From: Antitrichia curtipendula
Lineage: Eukaryota; Streptophyta; Bryopsida; Hypnales; Leucodontaceae
Length of the DNA stretch: 64,000 nt
Direction: 5' to 3'
Assembly (NCBI GenBank): GCA_951230915.1
Contig: OX579639.1
Coordinates: 22,382,001 to 22,446,000, forward strand
The notes beneath the pieces were generated by a model. It had not been told where the DNA came from. It saw nothing but the letters and a program-made list of their open reading frames with translations, and searched no databases. The translations under genes and the position numbers were made by a program. Within the stretch, counting starts at the first letter, position 1, and each line of letters begins with the position of its first letter. Of the stretch, positions 12,844 through 24,826 are shown piece after piece.

Positions 12844-13597
12844 TTAACCCCTAAAAGATCGAGGCTTTTTTTCCATCAAAAAACACTCAAAATTATTGTA
12901 CCTATTGCAAAGAGCAAGAAGATTTAAAAACTATTTTTTTTGCATATATAATCATAGGATCTTAAACTAGACTAGTATAAAAATGTATGGAAGAAATTTT
13001 AGAAACTTTGACAACATAGATTGCAAGATGTTCACATCTAAAGTGAAGAAAATAAGTTTTTTTACAACTTGCTTAACTAGATTTTTTGGCTTTGAATCTT
13101 CTTAATTGAAATTTTTTATATTGAAAGAAAAACTAAATAGTTAACAATTCTATGATGGAATTGAAATACAATAATCCCAACACTTAGATTGTTCTACCAA
13201 GCAAACCTAACCTTGTTTAACCATTTTTTTATAAAAAATTGTAAAAATTGCATTTCCAAATGAATCCTAAGATTGTCCATAACGTTCTCATCACTAGTCC
13301 AAATAGAATTAATCAAAGCTCTAATTGTAGATAAAAATAATAAAAATTTAGGAAAAAAAATTTAATAATTTATTTTTTATTTTTTGTAATTTTTTTGTAC
13401 TACCTATCAACCTCCATTTTTGGCTTATTGTGCCATAACTTAGTCTTCCGAGTACCAATTGAAATATAAATTGTATTTCTATAGAGCTCTTGCATAATTA
13501 CACATACTCAAAAATTTTAAAGAACATTCTCTACAAATTGAGACAATAGGAACCCAAATTGTCTCATGAGGGGACAAATGGTTCTTTAGGGATTCAA
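12844..13597 (+). mobile_element. TTAA-family element, subfamily 2, internally shortened
   Basis: Left end TTAACCCCTAAAAGATCGAGG at 12844; right end GTTCTTTAGGGATTCA at 13581-13596, where TTAA has decayed to TTCA. The interior matches 37225-38156 and 46232-47153 in order, including the CACTCAAAA block near the left end. The subterminal palindrome near the right end is here decayed to TTGTCTCATGAGGGGACAA. At about 754 bp it is some 170 bp shorter than its relatives, so it has one or more internal deletions. Confidence 0.85.
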
Positions 13598-14268
13598 CAA
13601 TTTCAAAATAGATGAAGAATAGTGTGAGGCAATGAAAATTTTTTTTGTTTAGAGAGATAAGAAACATCGGGTCTATGAATTTTTTGTAATTTTATTCTAA
13701 AATTGAAATTGCTATAAATTTTGGGAGCCTCAAAGTATTCCAAATCTATAGCCAAATAGCCAATGTCTAGAGACTAGAGTCTTCCAATTCCAATCATTCA
13801 AAAGATTGTTTTCCTGATCAATACTTCCTACACACTTTATCACAATTTGAGACATGTGTCATGACCTTATTAGTCCCAACTTTGAAGAAAAAAACAAAAC
13901 ACATTTCAAGCTTTGGTTGGAAATGGTTGCACCCAGTATGGCTCTTTGATTGGAAATGGGTGGTTCTAATGTAAACTGTTGCCGAAAATTTTCATGTGTA
14001 AATATTAGCTAGACCTTGCAACCAAATTAGGTTTTCTATATTCATAATGCCCGACTACGTAGTTTTCTCCTGTAATCGAGCTTACGTGTTTTTCATCCAA
14101 TATTTTTTGTTATCTAAAAATATTCTATTACCTGCTTGTGGTTTACACTGGATAATGCCCTCATGCTTAGGGCATTATGTGAAAAAATGGACCTCCTTGT
14201 TAGGCTCCGCCCTTCTCGTTGGCTCCTTTCTTCATGAAATGCCCTTAGACTTGGGCATTACCTTATAC
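13598..14268. other. Intergenic, small hairpins
   Basis: No gene. A short hairpin ATAATGCCCT / AGGGCATTAT (14152-14161 and 14169-14178, 7-base loop) is followed by a related AATGCCC...GGGCATT pair near 14239-14260. Origin unknown. Confidence 0.4.
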
Positions 14269-14497
14269 TTAACCCTTAAATGCTCCAACATCCATTTTAT
14301 AGACGATGAATAGAAGACTTGCAAGCGTTGTTTTGTCCAACCAACTTCTCATTCATCCAATGTAACACTTGAATTTTGAAAAGACAAACTTCCTTAATGA
14401 TCAATTTCATGAAATTCCAGTAAATGATATTTTTGTACAAAGATAAAAGCAAAAATGTGCAAAATTTCAAAAAAGGATTGAAGCGTTAAGGGGTTAA
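14269..14497. mobile_element. Possible short TTAA-flanked MITE
   Basis: Starts TTAACCCTTAAATGCTCC at 14269 and ends GGAGC-like GAAGCGTTAAGGGGTTAA at 14497, giving imperfect inverted ends of about 20 bp. Length is 229 bp. The outer bases resemble the main TTAA family (TTAACCCC) but the inner terminal sequence and the interior do not. It may be a separate subfamily or a chance pairing of AT-rich ends. Confidence 0.4.
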
Positions 14498-15669
14498 TGC
14501 ACACACAAAATCGTGCCCACAGGAAACCCTAATTAGCAAGAAGCCCTAATTATGGCGCAGGAGGCGCCCAGAAAATGAACGGGACATTTCCCATCAGTGG
14601 TTTACGGTTACGGCGAAGTGTACTTCGATGCTGTTTCGATAGCAAGTTGATTCATATGAGAATCACCGAAGTTTCAGAGTGTTTTGCCACTCAAATCGAA
14701 AGCTATCGACCGAGATAATTAGATCTTACTGAAACTTACATTCTTCCGCAGCAGTGTTGCAACACATTTGCTATTAACTGATAAGTTATCTACTGTTGTG
14801 TTTTTCTAAATTAGAATGTGGTGAAACTTGAAATGGGAAACCAACACATGGTGACGATTGTAAATTTCGGCAGGGCAAGCATGAAAATGATAATAGTCTA
14901 ATAATTGATTCAAATCTTGAGGCTGATTGCCTTTTGTAAGGTACGTGTCCAATTCTTTCTGTCAGTCTTAAGATGTGGACTCGACTGACCGTAATGTGCA
15001 CTCATGTTCACAATGTCCTTCCTCAAAAATCAATGGCATTGGCGTGATTGCGGTCGACTTTCCTTTTCGTTTAAGTAGAATTTTTTTGAAGGAATTACAG
15101 TTTTGCCTCTTCGATTATCGTGTTTCTTCCACATTCTGTGATTGTATGTTGACAAGCAAGGAATGGCCGGAGCATCTCCTTCATCCACGATCTTTCGCGA
15201 GAATTCTAATTTGGAATTTCATTTTAGTCGGAGATTCGATCAAGTAGTGTTGACCATTACCAGAAACTATTTATTCTAAAGTACCTGAAAACCAGACCAA
15301 AAGTTCCGGTCTGGAGGTGTCTTGCCTGCACTCTGTTTACTTCGTAACCCTGGAGGAGCTTTCAGGTCTGGAGTTTTTTGAGTGCTATTACCTTAGTATG
15401 GTGAGGCGAGTGGTCGTCGTCCTTGAGAAGCCACGGCTTCTGTTTTCACACGAGTTTAAAGTACGCCAGCAGGCCATGCATGATCAAGTCTGATTGCACC
15501 AGGGCAGGCGCAGGAAACGTGGATAGCGCACAAATGGACAGCACGTGTTCTTCATCACTGCTCGTCTTTAATGTAAAATTATTTAGTGCTGAATTTTTTT
15601 GGTGCTTTTCCATTATCGTGAAGAGGAAGAGCTGATCATTGTGGCTTTCGGAAGGTGGAGGCGATTGCG
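14498..15669. promoter_or_regulatory. Upstream region of the GDSL gene, with a G-box
   Basis: No gene is recognised. A perfect CACGTG G-box core lies at 15542-15547, about 125 bp before the GDSL start codon. G-boxes bind bZIP and bHLH factors in plants; its role here is inferred from position only. No convincing TATA box was placed. Confidence 0.35.
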
Positions 15670-18600
15670 ATGGTCTCCATGGCCTCCCGGAGAGAACTCA
15701 CCGGCTATTGTGCCTGCGCTTTTCTGATTTCGTCAGCTTTTCTAACAACGATTGTTTACGGTAAGTGATGATTTCGCTGTCTTCTTTCCTTCTTCATTCG
15801 CACTTTACCAAAAACTTGACGGTCAATGGAAAAATGAAATATAGTAAAGGCAACAACCTGCGCTTGCCGGTCTACATTTTCTAAGAATTTTCTGAGTAAG
15901 ATTGCTGTGCATTGGGAGATATTTTGAGCAATTTAACGTTTCACGCGTCCAATAGCTAGGTCGGATCGCCAAAACCTTGCTCGTTCTATCAATGTACCAG
16001 CGTAAATGGCAATTTGTTGATTTTGCGTGTCGTGAGCGCAGTTCGGTGTCTTTTTCTTTATACGCACTTTATCGAATGCATGGAGTCTTTGGGAAAATGT
16101 AGCTACCATAAAGTCGGTAACGACACTGAGGTCGCCGGTTCTTGATTTTCTAATGGAATACCCGTAATTGCTTGTGGTATTTTGATGCAATTGAACGTTT
16201 TACGGGTCTAATAGCTAGATCGAATCTCTACGACCAGGCTTGTTCTGTCAATTTTCCAGCATGATTACGGCAATTTGCCAGAAATAGCGTCCCGTGAGCC
16301 ATTCTCTTCCTCGTTCACGACGGAGTTGGCCAGCTCAGTACTATTGATAAGTACACGCCGTCTTCTCCTTGTAACTCTTTTGGCTTTGCTCTTTCCACGA
16401 CAGAGTGGAGTTTTCGTGGCCGTATGCATGGCCACTTCTACGATTAAACCTAGCGATGCAGCTTTAGAGTTCCTGCGATTCTGTGCGGTTGCACGTCTGT
16501 TATGGTACCTGTGCTGCTGAATAGACTCTAGTTTTCCATTTAATGTATTTGCTTTCCTTTCAAGTGCGACCTGAGATGCCAAATCTCGTAGGAAGCTTGT
16601 CATAGAAGTAGTGGAGATTATGTCCTCTATTGTAACTTGGTGTTTTCTAACGGCTGCTAAGTGACTACTGCAATCTCAATGTGCGGTACGATCCTTTGGT
16701 TTGATCTAACGTTTTTTAGGTCAAGTATAATCTCTTAGTGCAGTCTTGGAGGGGGTCAACTGCTTTCTTTTTGACCCCTGAACGACAAGAGGCCCACATT
16801 GGGTCTCATGATTTGTATCAATTTAGAGTAGGTCATTTGGTGACTTTTAAGAGAAAAAAATCTGCATCTATTCACCAACACATGCAATGTTCTTTTGGCT
16901 GATCCTGTTGATTTTATATTTGACCCTGTCTAAATTATAAATTTGACAGAATGATCAACGAAGTTAGTCACTTTCATACCATGAAATTCGGGTCCTGTAG
17001 GGATTAACATTCTAGATACGGTTTTCAGTTCTGATATCATTAGGGGATAGGACGATGCTTTGCTGATGTCTCTGGATTACTCAAAAGGGACAGTTGGCAT
17101 CCTGTGCAGGCCAAGGAGCCGGTGTACTTCCACCTCCGAATGCAATCTTTGTGTTCGGCGATTCATATTTAGACACAGGAAATCATAACAAATCAGCCGG
17201 TTTGAATCGCCCGTGGCTCGCACCATATGGAAAGACTTATCCTGGTACTCCTACTGGTCGGTTTTCAGACGGGCGTGTATTCACAGATGTTTTTGGTACG
17301 TGACTCTCATTTGAACAATTCTGGATTGACTGCTTGCTGATTTGCAGTTAACTGTACAGTCAACTTACAATCAGACGTTATTTGTACTTTGTAGGCAAAA
17401 TGGAAATCGTAAATTTTATTTCTCGGAGCAATTTTAATTCTACGAATTTCCAAAGTTAGAATTCGAAAATGCATTAAAGCGTATGATTAAATCCTTGCAT
17501 ATAGGTGCATCCTTGAATAGTCTTTGAAAAAGCCCAGAACTGTTTGCTAGAGGCTCTACTACCTTACAACCGTGTTACTAATTTGTGAAACTGAAGACAA
17601 TCATCCACTATGACGGTTTCAATGATTGTAGTTGCTGCAGCTTTGGTGACTGACATACTGGTCATTTTTACAGCAAACGCACTGCAGATGCCATCTCCTA
17701 TTGCATATGAGCATTGGAACAGTGATCCCAATGCACCCAAGCATGGCATGAATTTTGCGGTCGGCGGCTCAGGTGTATTTAATCCCTTTGGAATGCTCAG
17801 TTTGCGTGGTCAGATCGACCAGTTTGAGTCCTTGACGAGCACGGTCTATCCGAAAGCGTTCCTGCAATATTCGGTGGTTCTTGTTGGTATTCACGGGAAT
17901 GACTACGGTGCATATCTTGCGAAGGGCAATCCGGTCTCCGTGAGTTTGAGCGGACAAACCTCTCAGTAACTTTCAATTTCGTAATGGCTGTAACTTACCC
18001 TTAATCATCTGAATCTCGATTGAGGATGTTTGTCTCAATGGAAACCAAGGGTAATACTTACTACCTGTGTCCATGCATGTGGCGCACTTTGTATAACTGC
18101 CCCAACAAACTCTTTATTCACGCTGCTTTATTCTTCTTTTTCTCTATCAATGGGAACAGTATTTTGCTTGTGAAAATTTTGGCTAGAGATCCAGAGTAGG
18201 AAACTTACTTAGGGTTTAGGCTTCAGAGTTACTACTTAACTAAGCAACTTGAGGTGTTTTCCTTGCAGGGACTCCCATTGTTTCAAGATTTAGTGATCAA
18301 TGAAATGGTCTCGCAGCTCGAACGCTTGAACAAATTGGGCTTGAAAACTTTCTATATCAACAATATTCAGCCTGTTGGATGTCTGCCTTCATCGACTCGA
18401 CCCACCTTCAACGCTTGCAATGAGGTCAGTAATGCAATAGTGTCCGTTCAGCATAACAATCTTCTGGTTGCAGCCGTCGCAAACGTGACAAAGCGGCTAC
18501 CTGGAGCCACCCTCTCGATACTGGACCATTTCAACGCCTTTAAAACTGTCCTCCGAGATCCTGCAAAATCTGGTAACTGGTCTTACTCTGCTCATCTCTC

Positions 18601-19111
18601 ATTCTTGCTACGGCCCATTGAGTGATGAACCGCAGTCTGTGTGGCATTGATAGTAGAATTACCTACAACACACTTTTCATTCATGTGAGTTGCAAAACCA
18701 AAATCACTCTTCTTTCTTGTTCTTTGTTGGACTGTTCTAGAATATCAGATTAGTAAGAGGCGGTATAGTGTGAAATATTGCAGGCTTTCTGTTGATACCT
18801 ACCAGCTTTGTCCTCTGTTTGCCTAAAACATGAATTTCCTACTCACTGGAGCCTCAATTTATGCAGGTTTATCGGTAGACCCGTTGATCCCTTGTTGTTT
18901 GGGCGCTGCTAATGCCACTCGGAGTTGTGGAGATGTGGATCTCACAGGACGAGCAATGTTCACAGTCTGCAAAGATCCGGTGAAGTCGTTTTTCTGGGAC
19001 ACTATTCATCCTTCTCAGGCAGGGTGGACTGCAGTCGCAAAAGTTCTATTTCCTAATGCGAATCTGCAACCATTCTCATCAAGTACAGAGAAAGGTGATA
19101 TCATCGACTAA
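15670..19111 (+). CDS. GDSL esterase/lipase, secreted
   Basis: Five exons: 15670-15760, 17110-17295, 17674-17939, 18269-18572 and 18867-19111. All have GT-AG introns and compatible phases, giving 363 residues. That is the usual length for plant GDSL (SGNH) esterases, which hydrolyse esters of lipids, cutin or wall polymers. The N-terminus (1-31) is a hydrophobic signal peptide, so the enzyme should be secreted. Catalytic blocks are all present: FGDSY with nucleophile Ser49 (GDSL variant), NFAVGGSG with Gly124, GIHGNDY with Asn168, and DTIHPSQAGW with Asp327 and His330. A CC pair and other cysteines near 292-317 fit disulfides in a secreted protein. Intron 1 (1.35 kb) contains an internal tandem duplication. 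The physiological substrate cannot be told from sequence. The start was chosen because its exon encodes the signal peptide and joins in phase. Confidence 0.93.
15790..16300 (+). repeat. ~265-bp tandem duplication in GDSL intron 1
   Basis: Two diverged copies of a unit of about 264-268 bp. Landmarks: CGCACTTTA at 15799 and 16063, and CAATT(T/G)AACG at 15930 and 16198, the latter followed by a shared stretch containing AATAGCTAG. The copies have drifted considerably, so the duplication is old. No coding content. Confidence 0.7.
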
Positions 19112-19544
19112 AGTGGCCCTTGCATTCACATGTGTGAAACCCACTACTGTATATGTAATTATGGAAACATTATTTGTTAACACGCTAGGAAGGTTCATAA
19201 ATGAGTTGAACTCAGGAATGACAAGAATGAGATATATATTAGTGGTTTTCAGACGTCGTGAAAGGCCTTCAATCCTAGATGGAGATGTTCACATGCCAGT
19301 ATGGATGTGGAGACTACAGTGATTAATGTTAAACGCGTTTCCCTTCTACCCATTTGGGTAATGACATTGGTGGTTGCTGATTCTACCTTGCTTGAGCAAA
19401 GCATTGACTAGGCTTCTTGATATTCACCAGATAAAAATGATAATCACCACTTGAGGTCCTCAACGTTTTCAATGGATGAGTGTTGTGTTTGTCCAATCAC
19501 GAGCTCATCTTGATTCTCTTTCAGCGTCCATTCTGAAGGTCGAG
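19112..19544. other. Between the convergent GDSL and formiminotransferase-like genes
   Basis: 3' region of the GDSL gene. The open frame that continues through 19056-19322 is out of frame with the GDSL protein and has no recognisable domain. Nothing further seen. Confidence 0.4.
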
Positions 19545-19960
19545 TCCAGGCATGTTTACTTCGTCAAGAGCATTCAGTTGCTCCCAGACCAATATGAAGA
19601 TATCCGCCAGGAATGAGAGATGCGTTGCAACAGGAACACAAAATGCGATAATTCTACGTGTGTTTTACTAAGGCTCCTCTTCAAAAGCAATCAGCTTCTC
19701 CGAGGCCAATCTGAAGACTTCCACCACGAATGAGTGATGCACTGCAGCAGGAACAGAGAATGGGATGACTCTAGGCGTTTTTATTAAGGCCCCTCTTCGA
19801 AATCATTGAGTTTCTCCGAGGCCAATCTGAACTTTTCCGCCAGGAATAAGGGGATGCATTGCAGCTGGAACACAGAATGGGATGATTCTAGGCCTGTTCA
19901 CTTAGCCTTCTCTTCACAAGCATTAGACTTCTCCGAGGCCAATCTGGAGATCTCCTCTTT
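19545..19960 (-). repeat. 117-bp tandem repeats overlapping the 3' end of the formiminotransferase-like gene
   Basis: Four units with a spacing of 117, 116 and 117 bp. The marker CTCCGAGGCCAATCTG or a variant starts at 19581, 19698, 19814 and 19931. The unit nearest the gene contains its last codons and stop. The other three are diverged copies lying downstream, so the 3' untranslated region consists of copies of the gene's own end. Confidence 0.85.
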
Positions 19961-21917
19961 GGAATACCCGGTAAGATACCCACCAGCGGCTTGAACGCCT
20001 TCCTTGGCAGCCAGCGCCTCCACCAAGCGTTGCACGGCGTCGGGGCCGGAGACGTCCGTGTCCAGCAAGTTGCAAGCGATCTCGATGCAGTCGTCTCCAT
20101 GCAGTAAGGCCATGGCTTGCACTTGTGCCAGGCCGCCACCCCGCTCGCTCACTTGTCTCGCAATGCGTTTTCCCGTGGCCAAGTCTCGCGTGGATAGCAA
20201 CGGCACGTTGTAGTTCATCACCCACGGGCTCGCGCCCACCACGACCACTCCGCTGCCGGGCGGGGCATCGGAGGGGCCGAAGTCCGCTTGCATGCTGGCA
20301 GGGAACACGATGGATCCGTTCCAGAGGCCGTTGTTGGTGGGTTGGAAGTAGCCGAGCGCTCGCCGAATGGCGGCCAGGGGACGCCCACTTCGGTGCGCTG
20401 CTCCGTACAATAAAGAGGGAACTGCAACAGGGGAATCGGAGGTTGCAGTTACACCGGAAGAAGACGGAAGATGGAGCATTATCAACTGAACCCTTAATCC
20501 TAAACTCTAAAACCCTAAACAACTGGGAAATGAGTAAACATTGAGCACTTCTTCAATGTTCACACCCAGAGTTATCGTGTAGACATCCCCATAGAGCATT
20601 CGTCGTGGTATGCATCGCATTCAACGAGGTCAGAATCCATCAGTATGATGGCATCAGTAAAGGAGACAGAGAAATCCCCATTCCTCTGTGAAAGCCTTCA
20701 TTTTAGGATGCTGTTCGGCGAAATCAAGTATCGATGAAGAGAATCTTTAATTGAACAACAAATGGATAGCTACCGTACTTTCTTGACCCTAGGAAAGTTT
20801 CAGAAGGAGGGATTGCCGAACCTTTGAGCGTTTCACTGATTTCGGAAGCAATCTCTTGTGCAACCGTTGCTGCATCAGTGAGGTTCGCTGCTCCCAGCGG
20901 ATGCAAGCATATGTGATCGACAACTCCTAACCGAGGATGGCTTCCAGAATGTTGCCTCAAATCGAGGGTGCGCACTGCTGTCCGCACAACATCTGTGACT
21001 GCCGACTGGAGCGGTGTTCTTCCGGTGCGTGGTTCGGGAGTACAGAGAGCGCCTGCATAAATGGGATAAAGCTCCTTTCATTGGCCTTTAAACAGGCAAA
21101 GGTTCACAATTCTTGTTCTCAAGCGTGCTAAGCCTCAAACATCTCATTGTGAATGAAAAAATAGGAATGCCGATAACAAAAAGCTATGGTAACCGAAGAT
21201 GATGTAATCGATGGTTGCGCTCAAATTACAATTTGAGATTTCGTACTCAATTTTAACCAAATGTTTTGAGAGATGTCTTGCTAGAAAGGTAATAAAAGAA
21301 TACATTCCGAATGAGCTAAAGTCTACCCCAAAGTAATGAAACCACGGCAAGCAATTGAAGACGCACGACTAATAAGATCGGAGCCTACATGGAGGGCCAA
21401 CAAGCAGTTTGTTTTTTCTGGATTTTCTAGCTCATTTCTGAGTGAAATCCTGTAAGAGCTTGTTGAAAAGCTATGAACGATGCCCTTCCAACAAGCCATT
21501 ACCCACGTTTCAATTTTCAATATTGAGATTCAGAATTGGAGTTTGGCTACCAAAGATTTCAAATGACGTTAGCAAGGGTTTTAATATCCGGAATTCCGGT
21601 ATAACGGAAGGAAAGATGGCCACGTAAGATACAAACTTTGGAATCCCGAGCTTGCAAAACCCCTAGTGTGGACAGGATTATTAGTTACCTGCAAGAGTGT
21701 AGCCCACGCGATTGTACTCGCGATCCTCAAAAACGTGCAGAAGCGGCGCCTTGGGATGCGCTCGGAACGTGGTCTCGATTTCTTGCAACGCAATCGCGTT
21801 CCGGCTGTCGGAGATGTAGATTTTGCAGCATAGGAGAGACGACAGGCGCTTCACGGGCTGTTGGACAGCCATGGCCATGACCGATTTGATCTCGTAGTCA
21901 AATGCCAAAGCTGGCAT
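19898..21917 (-). CDS. Formiminotransferase-like protein (plant FTCD-N family)
   Basis: Three exons on the minus strand: 21917-21689, 21052-20822 and 20421-19898. Phases match at both junctions, giving 327 residues. It matches the formiminotransferase N-terminal domain of glutamate formiminotransferase/cyclodeaminase, which in animals moves a formimino group from formiminoglutamate to tetrahydrofolate. Plants have a stand-alone version without the cyclodeaminase half, and its true substrate is not settled. Readable blocks: YISDSRN (35-40), EYNRVGYTL (67-75), HSGSHPRLGVVDHICLHPL (111-129), VPSLLYGAAH (154-163) with RRALGYF-type sequence after it, GASPWVMNYNVPL, and VSERGGGLAQVQAMAL. The final part ends EEKAK. 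The ATG at 21917 is preceded by an in-frame TGA four codons upstream. No clear transit peptide. Its 3' end is tandemly repeated downstream. Confidence 0.88.
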
Positions 21918-22688
21918 TGCAGTCTTTCAAAGACACTCCGTCACAAACTTCAATCAAGACGAAATTAAGAATCGGAGATTAAAACTACGGAAATGGAGAG
22001 AATAACACTTAAGTCTCGGGTCATCGTCTTAGAAGCTTCTGTGGACGAGATGCGGCCACATGTGCTTTGACGCATTTTCAAACCTCGGCAGGCAAAAAGA
22101 ATCTCCGAATGCTATGATAGTGGGTTTCAAATCCTGTGTAATGGATGCTCAAAAGAGATTCAGAGTGAACTTAAACACTACATTTATCAATTAAGACACT
22201 GAGAAGACCAAGAGGAATAGCTAATCCACTCCAAAAAACAGTTTATGCAACAACTAATTCAATATGATGCCACTACCCAAGTGGAGTAGATGGAAAACAA
22301 GTTTCACATTGTACACATTCAGACTGCTATTCACCATGGAACGCCTTGATCATGAAATGCATCCCATTCCACAAAGCGTGAAACTTTCTAGGATTTTGTG
22401 GGAGTTATGAGGTGCTCAGTCTCAACGAAATCTTGAATGTTTATTAGGAAACCAAACACATACAAGAAGAGGACCATCTCCAGCGGAGACTTCACTCAGC
22501 AAAAATACGAACAGCAAGCGCTAGCACTCCGTCGACCAAAGGTCACATTGCACCCTACATAACTGTCGCAATGGCTTCCTTATACGAATTCAGTGCTCGG
22601 GGAGGCAAAGGAATTCATCAAAACGGTAAATACGATTTCTAGCAAAGAACGACAATCAAGCTTTCACCTTCCAGAGATGAAACCATTA
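21918..22688. other. Between the formiminotransferase-like and BURP genes
   Basis: This carries the 5' flank of the formiminotransferase-like gene and the 3' flank of the BURP gene. I see no additional gene, repeat or clear promoter element. Confidence 0.4.
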
Positions 22689-24826
22689 TTAATTCTTGGG
22701 CTCAGCAGCATTGGTAGGTGCTGCCCAAACGAAGGCATCCGAGAGCCAGTGGCAGGCGGCAGCCTCAGAAACCAGGACCTTCCTCGTCTTCTCACCTCCA
22801 ACGACATCAGCCGCACGGCAGGACGCAATTTGTTTCATGCGGTGGCCATCTTCACGAGACTCCATGGCCACAGCGTAGATTTTCATGTTCTCTTGGACCA
22901 CGTTCTTGTTCTTGGTGATGTCCATGTCGTGGCACTCGTACACTGCGAAAGGGAACATGTTCTTCTGGCAAACCACCGAGTGCGAATACTCCTTCACGTC
23001 CACCACCTTGAACGTCGAGGTTCCCGTTTTCAAGGGCGAAGCATCTGCAACAAGGGACCCCGACACGCACATTGGAGTTCGGTGAGTGCAGTTGGTACCG
23101 GTACAGGGGATTATATCACAATTTCGTGCGGGGGAGCCCTGGGCGTCTGTGCAATCGCATGCTTACAATAATATTAATCTTGCTTAAATGAGTTATCACC
23201 GAACTGCCACTTTAATGCTATCTTATTAGAAAATGCCATTCTCGTTCTCCGGTCTCGAATTTATCAACAAGTTGAACACTCTTTAACGTTTCTCAAGCTT
23301 AGAATGTGCAATTACAGCTTAAGAACGGAGTCTTTGAAAACAGAATTAAAAACCCGCATTGTAAGACAAGCAAATACGCAATTGAAATCTCTTGAGAACG
23401 CGATTATCCCATTTTCCAGCAACTTAAACCTTCAATGTGCATCATGAATTCGCTGTGAATGTCCTACCGTTTACCAATTCAGTAACAAAAAGAAGATTTT
23501 CTAACGGTGTAAATCTCTGTATGTGTACTTACAGCCTAAGAACAGAGTCTTTCAAACCAGAATGTTTGAGAAAACGCCGAAGTTTAAAGCAATCAGAAAC
23601 TCAATTTAAGATACGCAAGAACGGGAACATTCCGATCTATCTAAGCTTCTATGTGCATCGTCAATTATCTATGAATGTTTTACAACGACCAAAACTAAAA
23701 GTGCTATAAGCAAAGGGTGATTTACCATTGGTAGCAGGGATGGATCGCTCAAGAGCCTCCACACGATCTTCCTTCGGAAACCTGTCCGCCACAAACTTGG
23801 TCATGCCCTCCATGGACGCCACGCACTTCCCTTCACCTTCCTTCGTCTGAGCTTTCCCCGCTTCCCCTTTCCCCTCGCACTGCGTTACCGTCCGCGCCAT
23901 CATCGCCGCCAAGTTCGACTCCGGAGGAATGTTGAGCTTCTGGAAAAGCTCGGCAATCCTATCTCCATTGAACGGCATGAGCTTCAAGGCCAGCGCCTCC
24001 GGCAAGAACGACGTCGTGGGAAACTCCTCCCGCAGCGTCGCCGGCATCTTGATCTCCTTTCCCACCACTAGTTCCTTCGCGTCGAAGAACATAGCCTGGG
24101 AGGCGTCCACGATGGCCTTCGCCCGCTCCAGCAGGTTGCCTCCTTCCAGCAAGTTCTTCAAAGAGATTTCGAATGTTGGGTCCACGAGGGGAGCGTCCGC
24201 GTCGCAGAAAAGCTTCGCTTGTGTGCAGAAGTCTTTGGCGTTCAATGTGCCGTCGGTGATCTTGGCGGCGTAGGAGGAAGCTGATTTGGTGTCGAGAGGG
24301 GACGCATGGTCCTTGAGAATGGACGGCATCGCCACGCGAGAGTAATTGTTGGCGTCTTGCTCGGTTGCAGCGTTTCGTCCGCCATCGCCAGAAATTGCAT
24401 CCACAGCGCAATCGCTGATTCCCTGCGCAGGAAACGAAACATCAAGCACCTTCGTTACGGAAAATTTGAATTCTCATGGTTCAAATGCCGGAATTTGAAC
24501 GTTGTTTAACAGTTTCTTCAATCTTGCGGATGCATACTTGCAGCGGGACTTGCAGCTTAAGAAGAGTCTTGCAAAACGGAGTCGAACCAAGCACAGTGTA
24601 GGGGAAAAGCGGAATCGACAAAAATTGGGAGGATGGGAATAGCTCTGTTGATTAGTATCTAAGTTGAGAATCACAGACTCTACCACTTTGAACACCGGTG
24701 CTTCAGCTCAAGCAAATTTTAAGAATATGAAAATGAAGAGAACGACAAGATTCTTGAAGCCAGCACTGAAGTTGGTCTTACAACGAGGAGGAAGAGCATC
24801 ATCAGTCTGGAGGTAGTGGACGCCAT
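22689..24826 (-). CDS. BURP-domain protein, secreted, divergent CH motif
   Basis: Three exons on the minus strand: 24826-24782, 24422-23726 and 23044-22689. Phases fit, giving 365 residues. Exon 1 plus the start of exon 2 forms a hydrophobic signal peptide ending near DCAVDA, so the protein should enter the secretory pathway and reach the apoplast or wall. The BURP domain spans roughly 126-358. It has the Phe-Phe start (MFFDAKELVVG, FF at 127-128), the CE...C...ME block (Cys197, Cys215) and the C-terminal Cys-His array. BURP proteins normally carry four CH pairs. Here they read C273-Q274, C285-H286, C323-R324 and C345-H346, so two of four His are replaced. The first spacing (10 residues) is canonical; the second loop (36) is longer than the usual 25-27. 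BURP is plant-specific and includes USP, RD22, PG1-beta and BNM2-type proteins; this one lacks obvious repeats of the PG1-beta type. Confidence 0.9.

Noticed and set aside
16265..16603. 112-codon open frame on the minus strand
   Set aside because: Inside GDSL intron 1 on the opposite strand, basic low-complexity, no domain.
19923..20522. 199-codon open frame on the minus strand
   Set aside because: Overlaps the real last exon in a different frame and lacks the family motifs.
20125..20544. 139-codon open frame on the + strand
   Set aside because: It lies antisense to the last exon and intron of the formiminotransferase-like gene. It is an artefact of GC-rich coding sequence on the other strand.
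22593..23171. 192-codon open frame on the + strand
   Set aside because: Antisense to BURP exon 3; no domain.
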